49,586 bases of DNA from Rubrobacteraceae bacterium (GTDB lineage Bacteria > Actinomycetota > Rubrobacteria > Rubrobacterales > Rubrobacteraceae). The notes beneath the pieces were generated by a model that worked only from the letters and a program-made list of their open reading frames with translations, was not told where the DNA came from and did no database searches. This document shows, one piece after another, positions 15,654-24,009 of the stretch. Where the stretch lies: assembly GCA_030448125.1 (NCBI GenBank), contig JAUJNO010000017.1, forward strand, positions 1-49,586, written 5' to 3'. The position numbers and the translations under genes are program-made. Position 1 is the first letter of the stretch. The number at the start of each line of letters is the position of its first letter.

Positions 15654-18507
15654 CGAGCCGGCTCGCCAGGTACACGGCCGGGTGCTGAGCGCGGCGTCCG
15701 GCGCCACCCGAGATCTGCTCGCGGCAAGAGGTCCCCGGAGCTATAACGACGCTCTCGTTGGCCTCGCGTACCGCCGGTAAAAGCCGCCTCTCCCCCATCT
15801 TCATCGATACCTCGTAATGGCCCTTTTTGTACCCGAACTGCCCAGCCATCCCGCAACACCCGGAGTCTACGATGGTCACCTCTGTCCCTGGCGCGAGCGC
15901 GAGCGCCTTCTCGGTCGGCCCCGTGCCGACGAGCGCCTTCTGGTGGCAGTGCCCGTGCAACAACACTGGCGCCCCGCCCCGCAACGGCAACTCCGCGTCA
16001 AGCTCCAGCAGCGCCTCCTCGAAGAGGCGGGTAGCTTCGGCGAGCTTGCTCACACGCTCGTCGTTCGGGAGGAGCTTCCGGTAGTCGTCGCGCATCGTGA
16101 GGATACAGCTCGGCTCGAGACCGACGAGCGGTACCCCACGCTCGACGAGCGGCATCAAGAGGTCGAGGTTGCGCCTGGCGTTCTCGCGGGCGGCATCCAC
16201 AAGACCCTCCGAGAGCATCGGCCTACCGCAACAGACGACCTCCGGAAGATGTATCTTCGCCCCGGCGGCGGCGAAGAGCCTCACCGCCCCTTCCCCGATC
16301 TCCGGCCACTGGTACTCGTTCCAAGTATCGTTGAAGAGCGCCAACTCCGCTGGACCCTCGCCCTGCGGCAGGCTCGGGAAGCGTTTCGAGAACGTCTCCT
16401 CCACCACCTTCGGCAGTTCGCGGCGCGGGTCTATGCCCAGGAGCCCGGCGGCGCGGCGGGCGAGGCTGGTGCCCGCGACGGAGTTGTAGAGGGTCGGGGC
16501 GAGGGCGGCGAGGGCGAGTTGAGAGCGGATGTGGCCGACAACCCTTTGGAGCAGCGAGAAGCCGTGCCTCTGGCCCATCTGATAGAGGACCTCGGTCTTC
16601 ATGCTGGCAACGTCCACCTGCGAAGGGCACTCGCTCTTACACGCCTTGCACGCTACGCAGAGGTTCATGACCTCCTTCATCTTCTCGCCGGTCAGCTCCT
16701 CGGGCGGGAGGGTGCCTTCGAGTACGGAGCGGAGCATGTTCGCCCGCGCGCGCGTCGAATCCTGCTCATCCAGGGTAACCATGAACGAGGGGCACATCGT
16801 GCCCGTGTTCTTCTTGCGGCAGAAGCCGGATCCGTTGCACAGCTCGACGGCGGCGGCGAAACCGCCCTGCTCCGTAAAGTCCAGGTTGGTACCCAGGGAG
16901 AGTCGCTTACGTCCCGGACCAATCCGGAGTTGCTCGTCCATCGGCGGCGGGTCCACGATCACGCCGGGGTTCAGCATCCCCTCGGGGTCCCACGCGCTCT
17001 TCACCTCGGCGAAGGCCCGCACGAGCTGCGGCCCATACATCCTCTCCAGGAACTCCGAGCGCGAGAGACCGTCGCCGTGCTCGCCGGAGATAGAACCCCC
17101 GAGTTCGTCGACGAGCTCCGCCACCTCCTCGCCAATCCTGCGCATCCTCGCCACGCCTTCGGGATCGCTCGTGTCGAGCGCCGGTCGGACGTGCAGGGTG
17201 CCGACCGACGCGTGGCCGTAGAAGCAGGCCCAGGTGTCATTCTCCTCCACTATCTTCTCGAAGCGCGTGATGAACTCCTCCAGCCGCTCGGGCGGCACCG
17301 CCGCGTCCTCGACGAAGGCGACAGGTTTCTCCTTTTCGGCCGTACCCAGGAGGAGCGGCAGGATGGACTTGCGTAGCTTGACCGTCTGGGCCATCTCATC
17401 CTGCGAGCGCAGCGCCGCCGCCTCCCGCGCCCCGACCTCTTGCGCCAGCTCGTCCAGCTTCGAGAAGCGCTCGTCGAGCTCCTCTTTCGTCCCGCTCCAC
17501 TCGACGAGCAAAACGGCCTTCGGCTCCCCCCGGATAAAGCCGGTCGAGCCCCTGTAGGCGGGGGTCGCGTCCGCCCGGCCTATGGCCACGTCGTCGAGCA
17601 GTTCGATGGCCGACGGGTTCTCCTCGAGCAACGCGACCGTCGCCCGCGCCGACGCGGCCAGAGAGTCGAACTCAAAGGAGGCCAGCGCCCGCTCCGGGGG
17701 AAGATATTGCAGACGAAACTCCGCCCGGGTCACGACCGCGAGGGTGCCCTCCGAGCCGCAGACCAGGCGAGTCAGGTCCACGGTCTCCGGGTCTATCAAA
17801 GCGTCAAGACCGTAGCCGGAGACGCGGCGTATAAGCTTCGGATAGCGGCGCTTTATCTCGTCGCCGTACCGCTCCCCGATCTCCAGAGCATTCTTCAACA
17901 GCCTCGCTTCGGGCCCGCTTCCCCCGGCGCGCCGTTCGGCCTCGTCTCTGGGGAGCGGCGCGAGGTCGACGGTCTCGCCGCTCGCGAGGACGCAACGTAA
18001 GGAGAGGATCTGGTCAGCCGTCGTCCCGTAGTAGAGCGAGCGCATACCGGCGGAGTTGTTGCCGAGCATACCGCCCAAAGTCGCCACGTCCGAGGTCGAG
18101 GTGTCGGCCCCGAAGACGAGGCCGTGCTGCTCGACTAGCTCGTTGAGCTCCCCCTGTATCACCCCCGGCTCCACCGAACAACGCCCGTTCTCCAGATCTA
18201 CCTCGAACACCTGCTGCATCAGAGAGGTATCGAGGGTGAGGCCGGGCGCGGTGGCCTGCCCGGCGAGGCTCGTGCCGGTGCCACGCGGGGTGATGGAGAG
18301 CTTCAAGTCCCGCGCCGCGGCGAGCGACTTCTTCACGTCCTCCTCCGAGCGGGCGACGACCACCCCGACCGGTCTTCTCAAGTAGATCGAACCATCCGTG
18401 GACCAGAGCGCCCGGGAGGCGGGGTCGGTCCTCAGATACCCGTCGAGCTTGCCTTCGAGGGCCTCTTGCAGCCGCTGCGCGTGGGAGTTGGATCTCTCGT
18501 GTATCAT
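15640..18507 (-). CDS. FAD-binding and 4Fe-4S 2-hydroxyacid dehydrogenase (D-lactate / D-2-hydroxyglutarate dehydrogenase type)
   Basis: A 955-residue fusion. Residues ~30-270 are the FAD_binding_4 domain (PVGVVVARSEEDVKKSLAAA, ITPRGTGTSLAGQA, TLGGMLGNNSAGMRSLYYGT, VCGSEGTLAVVTRAEFRL), then the FAD-oxidase C-terminal domain with FYGHASVGTLHVRP and SGEHGDGLSRSEF. A ferredoxin-like part follows (CNGSGFCRKKNTGTMCP, LCVACKACKSECPSQVD), then two CCG domains (VVCCGRPMLSEG, DSGCCGMAGQFGY). This architecture oxidises D-2-hydroxyacids and passes electrons to the membrane pool. Substrate is not fixed by sequence. A D-2-hydroxyglutarate-forming transhydrogenase encoded at 28052 makes that acid a candidate. 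Confidence 0.85.
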   Translation of the reverse strand: MIHERSNSHAQRLQEALEGKLDGYLRTDPASRALWSTDGSIYLRRPVGVVVARSEEDVKKSLAAARDLKLSITPRGTGTSLAGQATAPGLTLDTSLMQQVFEVDLENGRCSVEPGVIQGELNELVEQHGLVFGADTSTSDVATLGGMLGNNSAGMRSLYYGTTADQILSLRCVLASGETVDLAPLPRDEAERRAGGSGPEARLLKNALEIGERYGDEIKRRYPKLIRRVSGYGLDALIDPETVDLTRLVCGSEGTLAVVTRAEFRLQYLPPERALASFEFDSLAASARATVALLEENPSAIELLDDVAIGRADATPAYRGSTGFIRGEPKAVLLVEWSGTKEELDERFSKLDELAQEVGAREAAALRSQDEMAQTVKLRKSILPLLLGTAEKEKPVAFVEDAAVPPERLEEFITRFEKIVEENDTWACFYGHASVGTLHVRPALDTSDPEGVARMRRIGEEVAELVDELGGSISGEHGDGLSRSEFLERMYGPQLVRAFAEVKSAWDPEGMLNPGVIVDPPPMDEQLRIGPGRKRLSLGTNLDFTEQGGFAAAVELCNGSGFCRKKNTGTMCPSFMVTLDEQDSTRARANMLRSVLEGTLPPEELTGEKMKEVMNLCVACKACKSECPSQVDVASMKTEVLYQMGQRHGFSLLQRVVGHIRSQLALAALAPTLYNSVAGTSLARRAAGLLGIDPRRELPKVVEETFSKRFPSLPQGEGPAELALFNDTWNEYQWPEIGEGAVRLFAAAGAKIHLPEVVCCGRPMLSEGLVDAARENARRNLDLLMPLVERGVPLVGLEPSCILTMRDDYRKLLPNDERVSKLAEATRLFEEALLELDAELPLRGGAPVLLHGHCHQKALVGTGPTEKALALAPGTEVTIVDSGCCGMAGQFGYKKGHYEVSMKMGERRLLPAVREANESVVIAPGTSCREQISGGAGRRAQHPAVYLASRLDGHD

Positions 18508-18548
18508 CGCCGGTGCCCCAAGTTCATGACGAACCCCTATCGTTGCGA

Positions 18549-18567
18549 TCTCCTCAGATATAGGAGA
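18549..18567. promoter_or_regulatory. Inverted repeat upstream of the FAD/Fe-S dehydrogenase
   Basis: TCTCCT-N7-AGGAGA (plus-strand 18549-18567) is a perfect 6-bp inverted repeat about 45 bp before the start at 18507, a plausible operator position. No regulator gene is adjacent. Confidence 0.3.
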
Positions 18568-18716
18568 GTTTATCCGGTTTCGGCGGTCGCGCTACGGATT
18601 TCGCCGCCCATCACCCCTCTGTCCAGCAAGGGCACCATCGAAACCGCGTAGATCCAGGTCCATCAGCGGCGCTTTCACGCTTTCCTCTAACCGGCGGGAG
18701 CCAGGCCAACGGCAAA

Positions 18717-18745
18717 GGGGGAGAGGGCCGGCGGCCCTCTCCCCC
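18717..18745 (-). terminator. Terminator of the osmoprotectant transporter operon
   Basis: A perfect 13-bp stem (GGGGGAGAGGGCC and its complement) with a GGC loop stands 31 bp after the substrate-binding-protein stop; a short TTT follows on the minus strand. Confidence 0.7.
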
Positions 18746-18775
18746 GAGCACCAAGCGGAGCTCGTGTTGCGTACG

Positions 18776-19735
18776 TTAGCTAATAAAACCGTTGTCGCGC
18801 AGGAAAGTCTCGGCGACCTCCTCGGGGGGCACCCCGTTCACGTCGACCTCCAGGTTCAGCTGCTGCATCTGCTCGGTGGTGAGGAGCGGGGAGATCTCGC
18901 CGAACAGGTCCGCGAGCTGCTGGTTCTCCTCGAACACCTCCTGGCGCATGGTAAGTGACCCGTTGAAGGCGGGGAAGAACTCCTGGTCGTCTTCGAGGAT
19001 CACGATGTCCAGGTTGGCGATACGTCCGTCGGTCGTGAAGACCGAGCCGAAGTTGCACCCGTCGCCGTTTGCGACCTGATCGTAGACGAGCCCGTCCTGG
19101 ATGCGTTGGATATCGGGGAACTCGTACCCGTAGGCCTCTTGCAGGCCCGGCAGCCCGTCGTCGCGCACCGCGAACTCGCTGCCCACGCAGATCGAAGCCT
19201 CATCCGGGTTCTCCGCTATAAACGATTCGAGGTCCGAGAGCGTCGAGAGGCCGTACTGGTCGGCAGTCTCCCGGTTCGTGCCGATAGCGTAGCTGTTCTC
19301 CTCCGGCGCGGGCTCGAGCCAGTGGATGCCGTTCTCTTGCTCGTCGCGCTCGGCCACGGTCTCGTAGGCAGGCTCGGGGATGCTGCCCGTCTCGCCGAGG
19401 ATATTGATCCAACCGGTACCCAGGTACTCCCAGTACATGTCGATCTCGCCCGACTCCATCGCCGTCCGGACGGCGTCCGAACCGGCGAGCCCGATCTGGT
19501 CGTTGACCGTCGCCCCGCTCTCCTCCAGCGCCAGCTTGGTTATGTTCCCGAGGACGAGCTGCTCGGTGAACTCCTTGGACCCAACGGTGAACTCCTGGCC
19601 AGAGAAGTCGTAGCCCTGGGCGACGCTGCCCCCACCACCCCCGCCGCCGCCACCGCCGCCACAGCCCACGGCGACCAGCGCCACCACGGCCACGATGCCC
19701 AACAACCGCAACAGGTTCAAGTATTTATCCAACAA
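18776..19735 (-). CDS. Glycine betaine/osmoprotectant ABC transporter substrate-binding lipoprotein
   Basis: A 319-residue OpuAC/ProX-type binding protein. The N-terminus (LRLLGIVAVVALVAVGC) is a lipoprotein signal ending at Cys25, followed at once by an unusual run of eleven glycines. FTVGSKEFTEQLVLGNI is the classical start of the osmoprotectant-binding domain, with DMYWEYLGTGW, AERDEQENGIHWLEPAP and FTTDGRIANLDIVILEDD later. TTG 19735 has AAGGAGGAG five bases upstream. It is the last gene of a permease-ATPase-permease-SBP operon. Choline, betaine or carnitine cannot be distinguished from sequence. Confidence 0.87.
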   Translation of the reverse strand: MLDKYLNLLRLLGIVAVVALVAVGCGGGGGGGGGGGSVAQGYDFSGQEFTVGSKEFTEQLVLGNITKLALEESGATVNDQIGLAGSDAVRTAMESGEIDMYWEYLGTGWINILGETGSIPEPAYETVAERDEQENGIHWLEPAPEENSYAIGTNRETADQYGLSTLSDLESFIAENPDEASICVGSEFAVRDDGLPGLQEAYGYEFPDIQRIQDGLVYDQVANGDGCNFGSVFTTDGRIANLDIVILEDDQEFFPAFNGSLTMRQEVFEENQQLADLFGEISPLLTTEQMQQLNLEVDVNGVPPEEVAETFLRDNGFIS

Positions 19736-19786
19736 AACATCTCCTCCTTCTAAAGGCCGGTTGCACGAAATTTCGAGAGGGACCGG

Positions 19787-20542
19787 CTACAGCCCCTTCG
19801 GCCGCAGGATGTCCTCGGCCACGCCCGCAAGCCAGTCCACGAACAGGGCCAAAACCGAGGTCAGGACGGCGCCGGTGATCAGGACCGGCGTACGGTTCAG
19901 GGAGATGCCGGTCTCGATCAGGGCGCCCAACCCTCCGGCCCCGATGAACGTCGCGAGGGTTGCGGTACCGATGGTGATGACCAGCGCGGTCCGGATGCCG
20001 GCGAGCATGATCGGGACGGCTAGCGGCAGCTCGATGCGGAACAGCACCGCGTTCTTGGACATCCCCATCCCTCGCCCGGCCTCGATGACGGAGCGATCCA
20101 CCTGCCTCAACCCCACCATAGTGTTCCGCAATACCGGCAGGAAAGCGTAGGCGATAAGGCCCACCAGGGCATAACGGAAGCCCAGGCCGAAGAATATGGC
20201 CAGCAAGGCGAGCACCCCGATGGACGGCAAGCCCTGGCCGATGTTGGCCGTGTTCACCAGGAAAGGCGCTATCCGGCGGGCGAACGGCCGGGTGAGCAGC
20301 ACGCCGGCGGAGACGGCCAGCACGACGACCGCCACCGTGGCGGCGGCCGTCAGCTGGAGGTGCTCGATAAAGCGCTGAGTTATGGTCTCCGCGTTCAGTT
20401 CGCGCTGCTCGATGCTGTCTAGCTCCAGACCGCTGACGTACAGGTACAGCGCGAGGCACGCCAGCCCGAGAAGGACGGGCTTCGTCAGATAGCCCACCCA
20501 ACGGGGCAGGGTACCTCCCGTCTTAGCCGGGGCGAGCGCCAT
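19787..20542 (-). CDS. Osmoprotectant ABC transporter permease
   Basis: A 251-residue inner-membrane permease with about six helices (LTKPVLLGLACLALYLYV, AAATVAVVVLAVSAGVLL, SIGVLALLAIFFGLGF and others). The BPD_transp_1 EAA loop reads EAGRGMGMSKNAVLFRIELP, which contacts the ATPase. Compared with the other permease of the operon (21753) it has an extra N-terminal helix and a periplasmic segment, as OpuCB/OpuCD-type pairs often do. Its ATG directly abuts the TAG of the ATPase gene, implying coupling. Confidence 0.85.
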   Translation of the reverse strand: MALAPAKTGGTLPRWVGYLTKPVLLGLACLALYLYVSGLELDSIEQRELNAETITQRFIEHLQLTAAATVAVVVLAVSAGVLLTRPFARRIAPFLVNTANIGQGLPSIGVLALLAIFFGLGFRYALVGLIAYAFLPVLRNTMVGLRQVDRSVIEAGRGMGMSKNAVLFRIELPLAVPIMLAGIRTALVITIGTATLATFIGAGGLGALIETGISLNRTPVLITGAVLTSVLALFVDWLAGVAEDILRPKGL

Positions 20543-21763
20543 CTAGAGATCAGCCCCTCTACCCGGCCGGACTTCCGGCGGCGTCGAATCTTCCGGGCGC
20601 TCTTGCTCTGGGGGGCGCATGGCGTTGACGGCTTCGAGGACCGTCTCGAAGTCGACCACACCCTCGTAGCGTCCCTCGCCATCCACGACTATAGCGGAGC
20701 CCTTGTATGAGGTGATCATGGTGTCCAGCACGCTGTACAGGCTGGACCCTTCCTCGACGATGGCGACGGCCGGCCAGCCGGCCTCCTCGAGCCTGCCGCC
20801 GTGCGCGAGGTCGTCCGCGCCAACCCACCGCCTGGGGCGGCGACGGTCGTCGAGGAGCAGCACGTAGTCCTTGCCGGACTTCCTCAACACTTCGCCCACC
20901 GCCTCATGGCCCTCGGAGATCAGGGCGACCGGCCAGTCGGCCGTCTCGATGTCCCGGACCCGGCTGAGGCTCAGGCGTTTTATCGACGCCCCAGCGCCGA
21001 TGAAGTCCTCGACGAACTCGTTGGCGGGATCGGTCAGAATACGCTCGGGGGTGTCGTACTGGGCTATCCTGGACCTCGTCTGCAGGATCGCGATCCTGTC
21101 GCCCATCTTTATCGCCTCATCTATGTCGTGGGTGACGAAGACGATGGTCTTCTTGATCTCGGCCTGCAACCTCAAGAACTCGTTCTGCAGCCTCTCGCGC
21201 GTGATCGGGTCTATCGCCCCGAACGGCTCGTCCATGAGCAAGACCGGGGGATCCGCGGCCATCGCCCGGGCCACACCGATGCGCTGGCGCTGGCCGCCGG
21301 AGAGCTCCTTCGGGTAACGGTCCCGGTAGGACAAGTCCATGCTGACGGTCTCTAAGAGCTCGTCCACCCTGTCGGAGATACGCTTCTTCTCCCAGCCGAG
21401 CATCTTCGGGACCGTCGCGATGTTCTCGGCGATGGTCATGTGCGGGAAGAGCCCGATCTGCTGGATAACGTAGCCTATGCGGCGCCTGAGCTTGTCGCCG
21501 TTGACCTTCGTCACGTCCTCGCCCTGCAAAAAGATCCTGCCGGAAGTCGGCTCGATGATGCGGTTGATCATCTTCATCGTGGTGGTCTTGCCGCACCCGG
21601 AGGGCCCGACAAAGACCACGATTTCGCCCTCCGGTATCTCCATCGAGAGGTCCTCGACCGCCGGCTGCTCCTGCGCCGGGAAAACCTTCGTCAGGTTCTC
21701 CAGACGGATCATGGCCTCCGGCGCATTCGCCGAACCGTTGTTCTCGAAACTTTTATCTGCCAT
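20543..21763 (-). CDS. Osmoprotectant ABC transporter ATP-binding protein with CBS domains
   Basis: A 406-residue ProV/OpuCA-type ATPase. Walker A is FVGPSGCGKTTTMKM, the Q-loop YVIQQIGLF, the signature ELSGGQRQRIGVARAMA, Walker B VLLMDEPFGAIDP and the H-loop FVTHDIDEA. After residue ~255 a tandem CBS pair follows (PVALISEGHEAVGEVLRKSG and SLYSVLDTMITSYKGSAIVV). In OpuA-type transporters this pair senses ionic strength or c-di-AMP, so osmotic gating is likely. It overlaps the upstream permease gene by 11 bp. Confidence 0.9.
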   Translation of the reverse strand: MADKSFENNGSANAPEAMIRLENLTKVFPAQEQPAVEDLSMEIPEGEIVVFVGPSGCGKTTTMKMINRIIEPTSGRIFLQGEDVTKVNGDKLRRRIGYVIQQIGLFPHMTIAENIATVPKMLGWEKKRISDRVDELLETVSMDLSYRDRYPKELSGGQRQRIGVARAMAADPPVLLMDEPFGAIDPITRERLQNEFLRLQAEIKKTIVFVTHDIDEAIKMGDRIAILQTRSRIAQYDTPERILTDPANEFVEDFIGAGASIKRLSLSRVRDIETADWPVALISEGHEAVGEVLRKSGKDYVLLLDDRRRPRRWVGADDLAHGGRLEEAGWPAVAIVEEGSSLYSVLDTMITSYKGSAIVVDGEGRYEGVVDFETVLEAVNAMRPPEQERPEDSTPPEVRPGRGADL

Positions 21764-22403
21764 CTAAACCTCGCGAAGTAGTAAGTTTTCCTAGCACCGC
21801 AAAGAACCCGTCGAAGAGCAGAGCCAGCACGATTATGGCGAGTACCGCCCCGAGCACCAGGTTGAGGGCCACGGCGCTACCGATGCGGGAGATACCCTGG
21901 AAGATGTCCTCCCCCAGCCCCGGGCCGTTCACGTAGGCGGCGATGGCGGCGATACCGATGATGATCAGGGTCGAGACCCGTATGCCAGTTATTATGACCG
22001 GCCAGGCGAGCGGCAACTCGATGCTGAATAGCCGCCGCCAGCGGCTCATCCCCATCCCCTGAGCGCTCTCCGCTATCGCCGGATCCACGCTGCGCAAGCC
22101 CACGACCGTGTTGCGCACTATCGGCAGTAGCGCGTAGATCACCAGTGCGAAGATGGTCGGCGTCCAGCCGAGCCCAAACACCGGGAGCAAGAGCCCGAAT
22201 AGCGCGAAAGAAGGGATGGTCAAGAAGGTGCTCGTTACAGCCAATACCACCTCCGCGCTCTTCTCTCTGCGATACACGAGCACACCGGCCGTCACCCCGA
22301 TCACCGTGGCGATGCACAAAGAGATGAACACAACCTGGGCGTGCGCGATGGCAAGCTCGAGTAAGTGGTCCCAGCGGCTCGCCAGATAGTTAAGGAACGA
22401 CAT
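21753..22403 (-). CDS. Osmoprotectant ABC transporter permease (first gene of operon)
   Basis: A 216-residue permease with five to six helices (AQVVFISLCIATVIGVTAGV, VTSTFLTIPSFALFGLLLPV and others), the usual compact size for OpuCB/YehW-type subunits. The EAA motif reads ESAQGMGMSRWRRLFSIELP. AAGGGAGAGC immediately precedes ATG 22403. It leads the four-gene operon; the ~100-nt leader starts at the promoter near 22511. The two permeases of the operon are homologous and probably form a heterodimer. Confidence 0.86.
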   Translation of the reverse strand: MSFLNYLASRWDHLLELAIAHAQVVFISLCIATVIGVTAGVLVYRREKSAEVVLAVTSTFLTIPSFALFGLLLPVFGLGWTPTIFALVIYALLPIVRNTVVGLRSVDPAIAESAQGMGMSRWRRLFSIELPLAWPVIITGIRVSTLIIIGIAAIAAYVNGPGLGEDIFQGISRIGSAVALNLVLGAVLAIIVLALLFDGFFAVLGKLTTSRGLDGR

Positions 22404-22510
22404 GCTCTCCCTTATACCCCTGCTCGCGTATTACGATGCTACCCCTTCCCTTATACGCTGCTGCACGAAGAAACTCGTAAATTCTTCGGTTGGCACACCA
22501 CCGCCGCTGA

Positions 22511-22535
22511 AGTATACGTTAATTGCGTGTGCAAT
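22511..22535 (-). promoter_or_regulatory. Promoter -10 and adjoining palindrome of the osmoprotectant operon
   Basis: On the minus strand TATACT (22516-22511) looks like a -10 box about 107 nt from the first ATG. Directly upstream, in the spacer, is ATTGC-ACAC-GCAAT (22522-22535), a perfect 5-bp inverted repeat in the position of an operator. A -35 is weak (TTTTAT). Confidence 0.5.
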
Positions 22536-22613
22536 AAAAGACACGCATAGGCAAGCCAGGGACAAGCTGGTCTCGCCCGAAAGCGGCGGAGGCAGGCTCG
22601 GGTAGAGCTTGCA

Positions 22614-22650
22614 GAGACTACCTCCCGTCTTTTTCATCGGAGGTAGTCTC
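22614..22650. repeat. 12-bp perfect hairpin between the nitrilase gene and the osmoprotectant operon
   Basis: GAGACTACCTCC (22614-22625) and GGAGGTAGTCTC (22639-22650) pair perfectly around a 13-nt loop. It is 50 nt after the nitrilase stop and ~100 nt before the operon promoter, with no U-tract on either strand. It may terminate nitrilase transcription or be a protein-binding site. The rest of 22404-22700 holds no gene I can support. Confidence 0.6.
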
Positions 22651-22700
22651 GCGAGCAACAGCCCTCCACGTCGGGCAGAGAACCAACGGGAGCCGGTTTT

Positions 22701-23582
22701 CTAGGAACAGACCTCCAGGGAGACAGCTTCGGCGCTCTCCAGGAGGAGCGTGCCGCCGTAGAACCTTCTCCACCGCCCGGGAGCCATGGAATCTACCCCG
22801 GCGACGCTCCGTTCGCCCTCACTCCTCGAGACGCGCAGCCCGTCGGGGCCGTAGACGTGTCCTAAAGTGCCGAACCGCGCTTCGGGGTAGATGCCGATCT
22901 GGTTGGCGCTCGCCAGGTAGACGGCGTTATCCAGGGCGCGTGCGGCGCACGAGAGCTCGTACTGCGCTCCCCACGGCTCCCTCCAGCCGGCGGGGGCCAG
23001 GATCAGGTCTGCCCCCGCGAGCGCGGCTTCACGGGCAACCTCCGGGAACCCGAGGTCCCAGCAGATCACGAACGCCACCCTCAAGCCACCCGCCTCCACG
23101 ACCGGAAGCTCCGTCCCCGAAACGAAGACGTGATGCTCCCCGTTAGTCCGTACGAGGTGCCGCTTGCGGTAGGTTAGCGTCACGCCGTCGGGCCCGACGA
23201 GGTTCGCGCTGTCGCAGACGCCGCCGGCGCCCGCGGTGCCCGGAAGCCTCTCGGGGAAGCCATACGCTACGTAGAGCCCGAGGTCGCGGGCGAGGGAGGC
23301 GAAGAAGCGGACGCTCGTGCCCTGCTCGGCATCCTCGGCGTACCGGTGGACCGACGCGAGGTCCGAGTACCCCGAGGTGAAGAGCTCCGGCAGCACGACC
23401 CACCCGAGGTCCGGATGTGCGCGCTTGGCCTCGACGACGGCGCTCTCAGCCAGGAGGAGGTTGCCCTCGACGTCCCCGGGCTTCGGGCTCAGGTTCAAGG
23501 TAGCAACCGAGTAGGTTCTCTGGAGCGCGGCCGCCGGTTCGACGTTGGCAGTTCCGAACTCGCCATGGATTACTTGCGCCAC
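22701..23582 (-). CDS. Nitrilase-superfamily (carbon-nitrogen hydrolase) amidohydrolase
   Basis: A 293-residue CN-hydrolase with the Glu-Lys-Cys triad: Glu in LGWVVLPELFTSGYSD, Lys in LTYRKRHLVRTNGEH and Cys in VAFVICWDLGFPEVAR. The final conserved part SCAARALDNAVYLASANQIG is typical of omega-amidase, N-carbamoyl and general amidase branches; substrate is unknown. GAGGAGAGGAG lies before two adjacent GTG codons (23588 and 23582); I use the latter, and the family alignment begins soon after (YSVATLNLSPKPGDVEGNL). It stands alone. Confidence 0.85.
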   Translation of the reverse strand: MAQVIHGEFGTANVEPAAALQRTYSVATLNLSPKPGDVEGNLLLAESAVVEAKRAHPDLGWVVLPELFTSGYSDLASVHRYAEDAEQGTSVRFFASLARDLGLYVAYGFPERLPGTAGAGGVCDSANLVGPDGVTLTYRKRHLVRTNGEHHVFVSGTELPVVEAGGLRVAFVICWDLGFPEVAREAALAGADLILAPAGWREPWGAQYELSCAARALDNAVYLASANQIGIYPEARFGTLGHVYGPDGLRVSRSEGERSVAGVDSMAPGRWRRFYGGTLLLESAEAVSLEVCS

Positions 23583-24009
23583 GCTCACTCCTCTCCTCAA
23601 GTTCGCCGTCACCTGCTCCTTGCAACTTCGCGTACTGCGGGTCCCCACAGTACGGCGAAAGGTGGAAAGATTTTCCTCCTTACAAGGACTCTGCTGTATT
23701 CTAACCGCTCGATGCGAGCCCCGAATCGGCCCTGAGGATGAGGATCTATCGAGTTAACCGAAACTTAATTGTCCAGGCGTAGAATTGACAGGGTCTCCGG
23801 TCGCGAGCAAGATGTTTCGTGTACGGTTTCGTGGTCATGATATGCTTACGTGGAACTCTGCCGGAGCGAAAGGCTGGCGCGTCAGGGACTTTGGATCACG
23901 TCGAGAAAGAAATATAGCTACTGCTACACAATAAGATCGAACCTTGTTCAGACGCGAACCGCTTCGAAGATCCGGTATGCGCGAGCAACTGAGAGGAGCG
24001 TAGAACGTT
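23583..24009. other. Intergenic region between divergent nitrilase and asnB genes
   Basis: No convincing gene or RNA is seen. TTGACA (23785-23790) with CAAGAT 17 bp later (23808-23813) is a candidate promoter pointing to asnB, but it would leave a ~190-nt leader. A second option is TATAGC near 23914. AGGAG directly precedes the asnB start. Confidence 0.4.

Noticed and set aside
15817..17376. 519-codon plus-strand frame opposite the FAD/Fe-S dehydrogenase
   Set aside because: Shadow of the real gene; composition is Arg/Glu/His-rich with no motif.
22431..22658. 75-codon minus-strand frame in the osmoprotectant operon leader
   Set aside because: No RBS, includes the promoter and palindrome, and runs through the hairpin.
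22404..22700. Riboswitch (for example c-di-AMP type) before the osmoprotectant operon
   Set aside because: I could not match any riboswitch core; only a simple hairpin and palindrome are supported.
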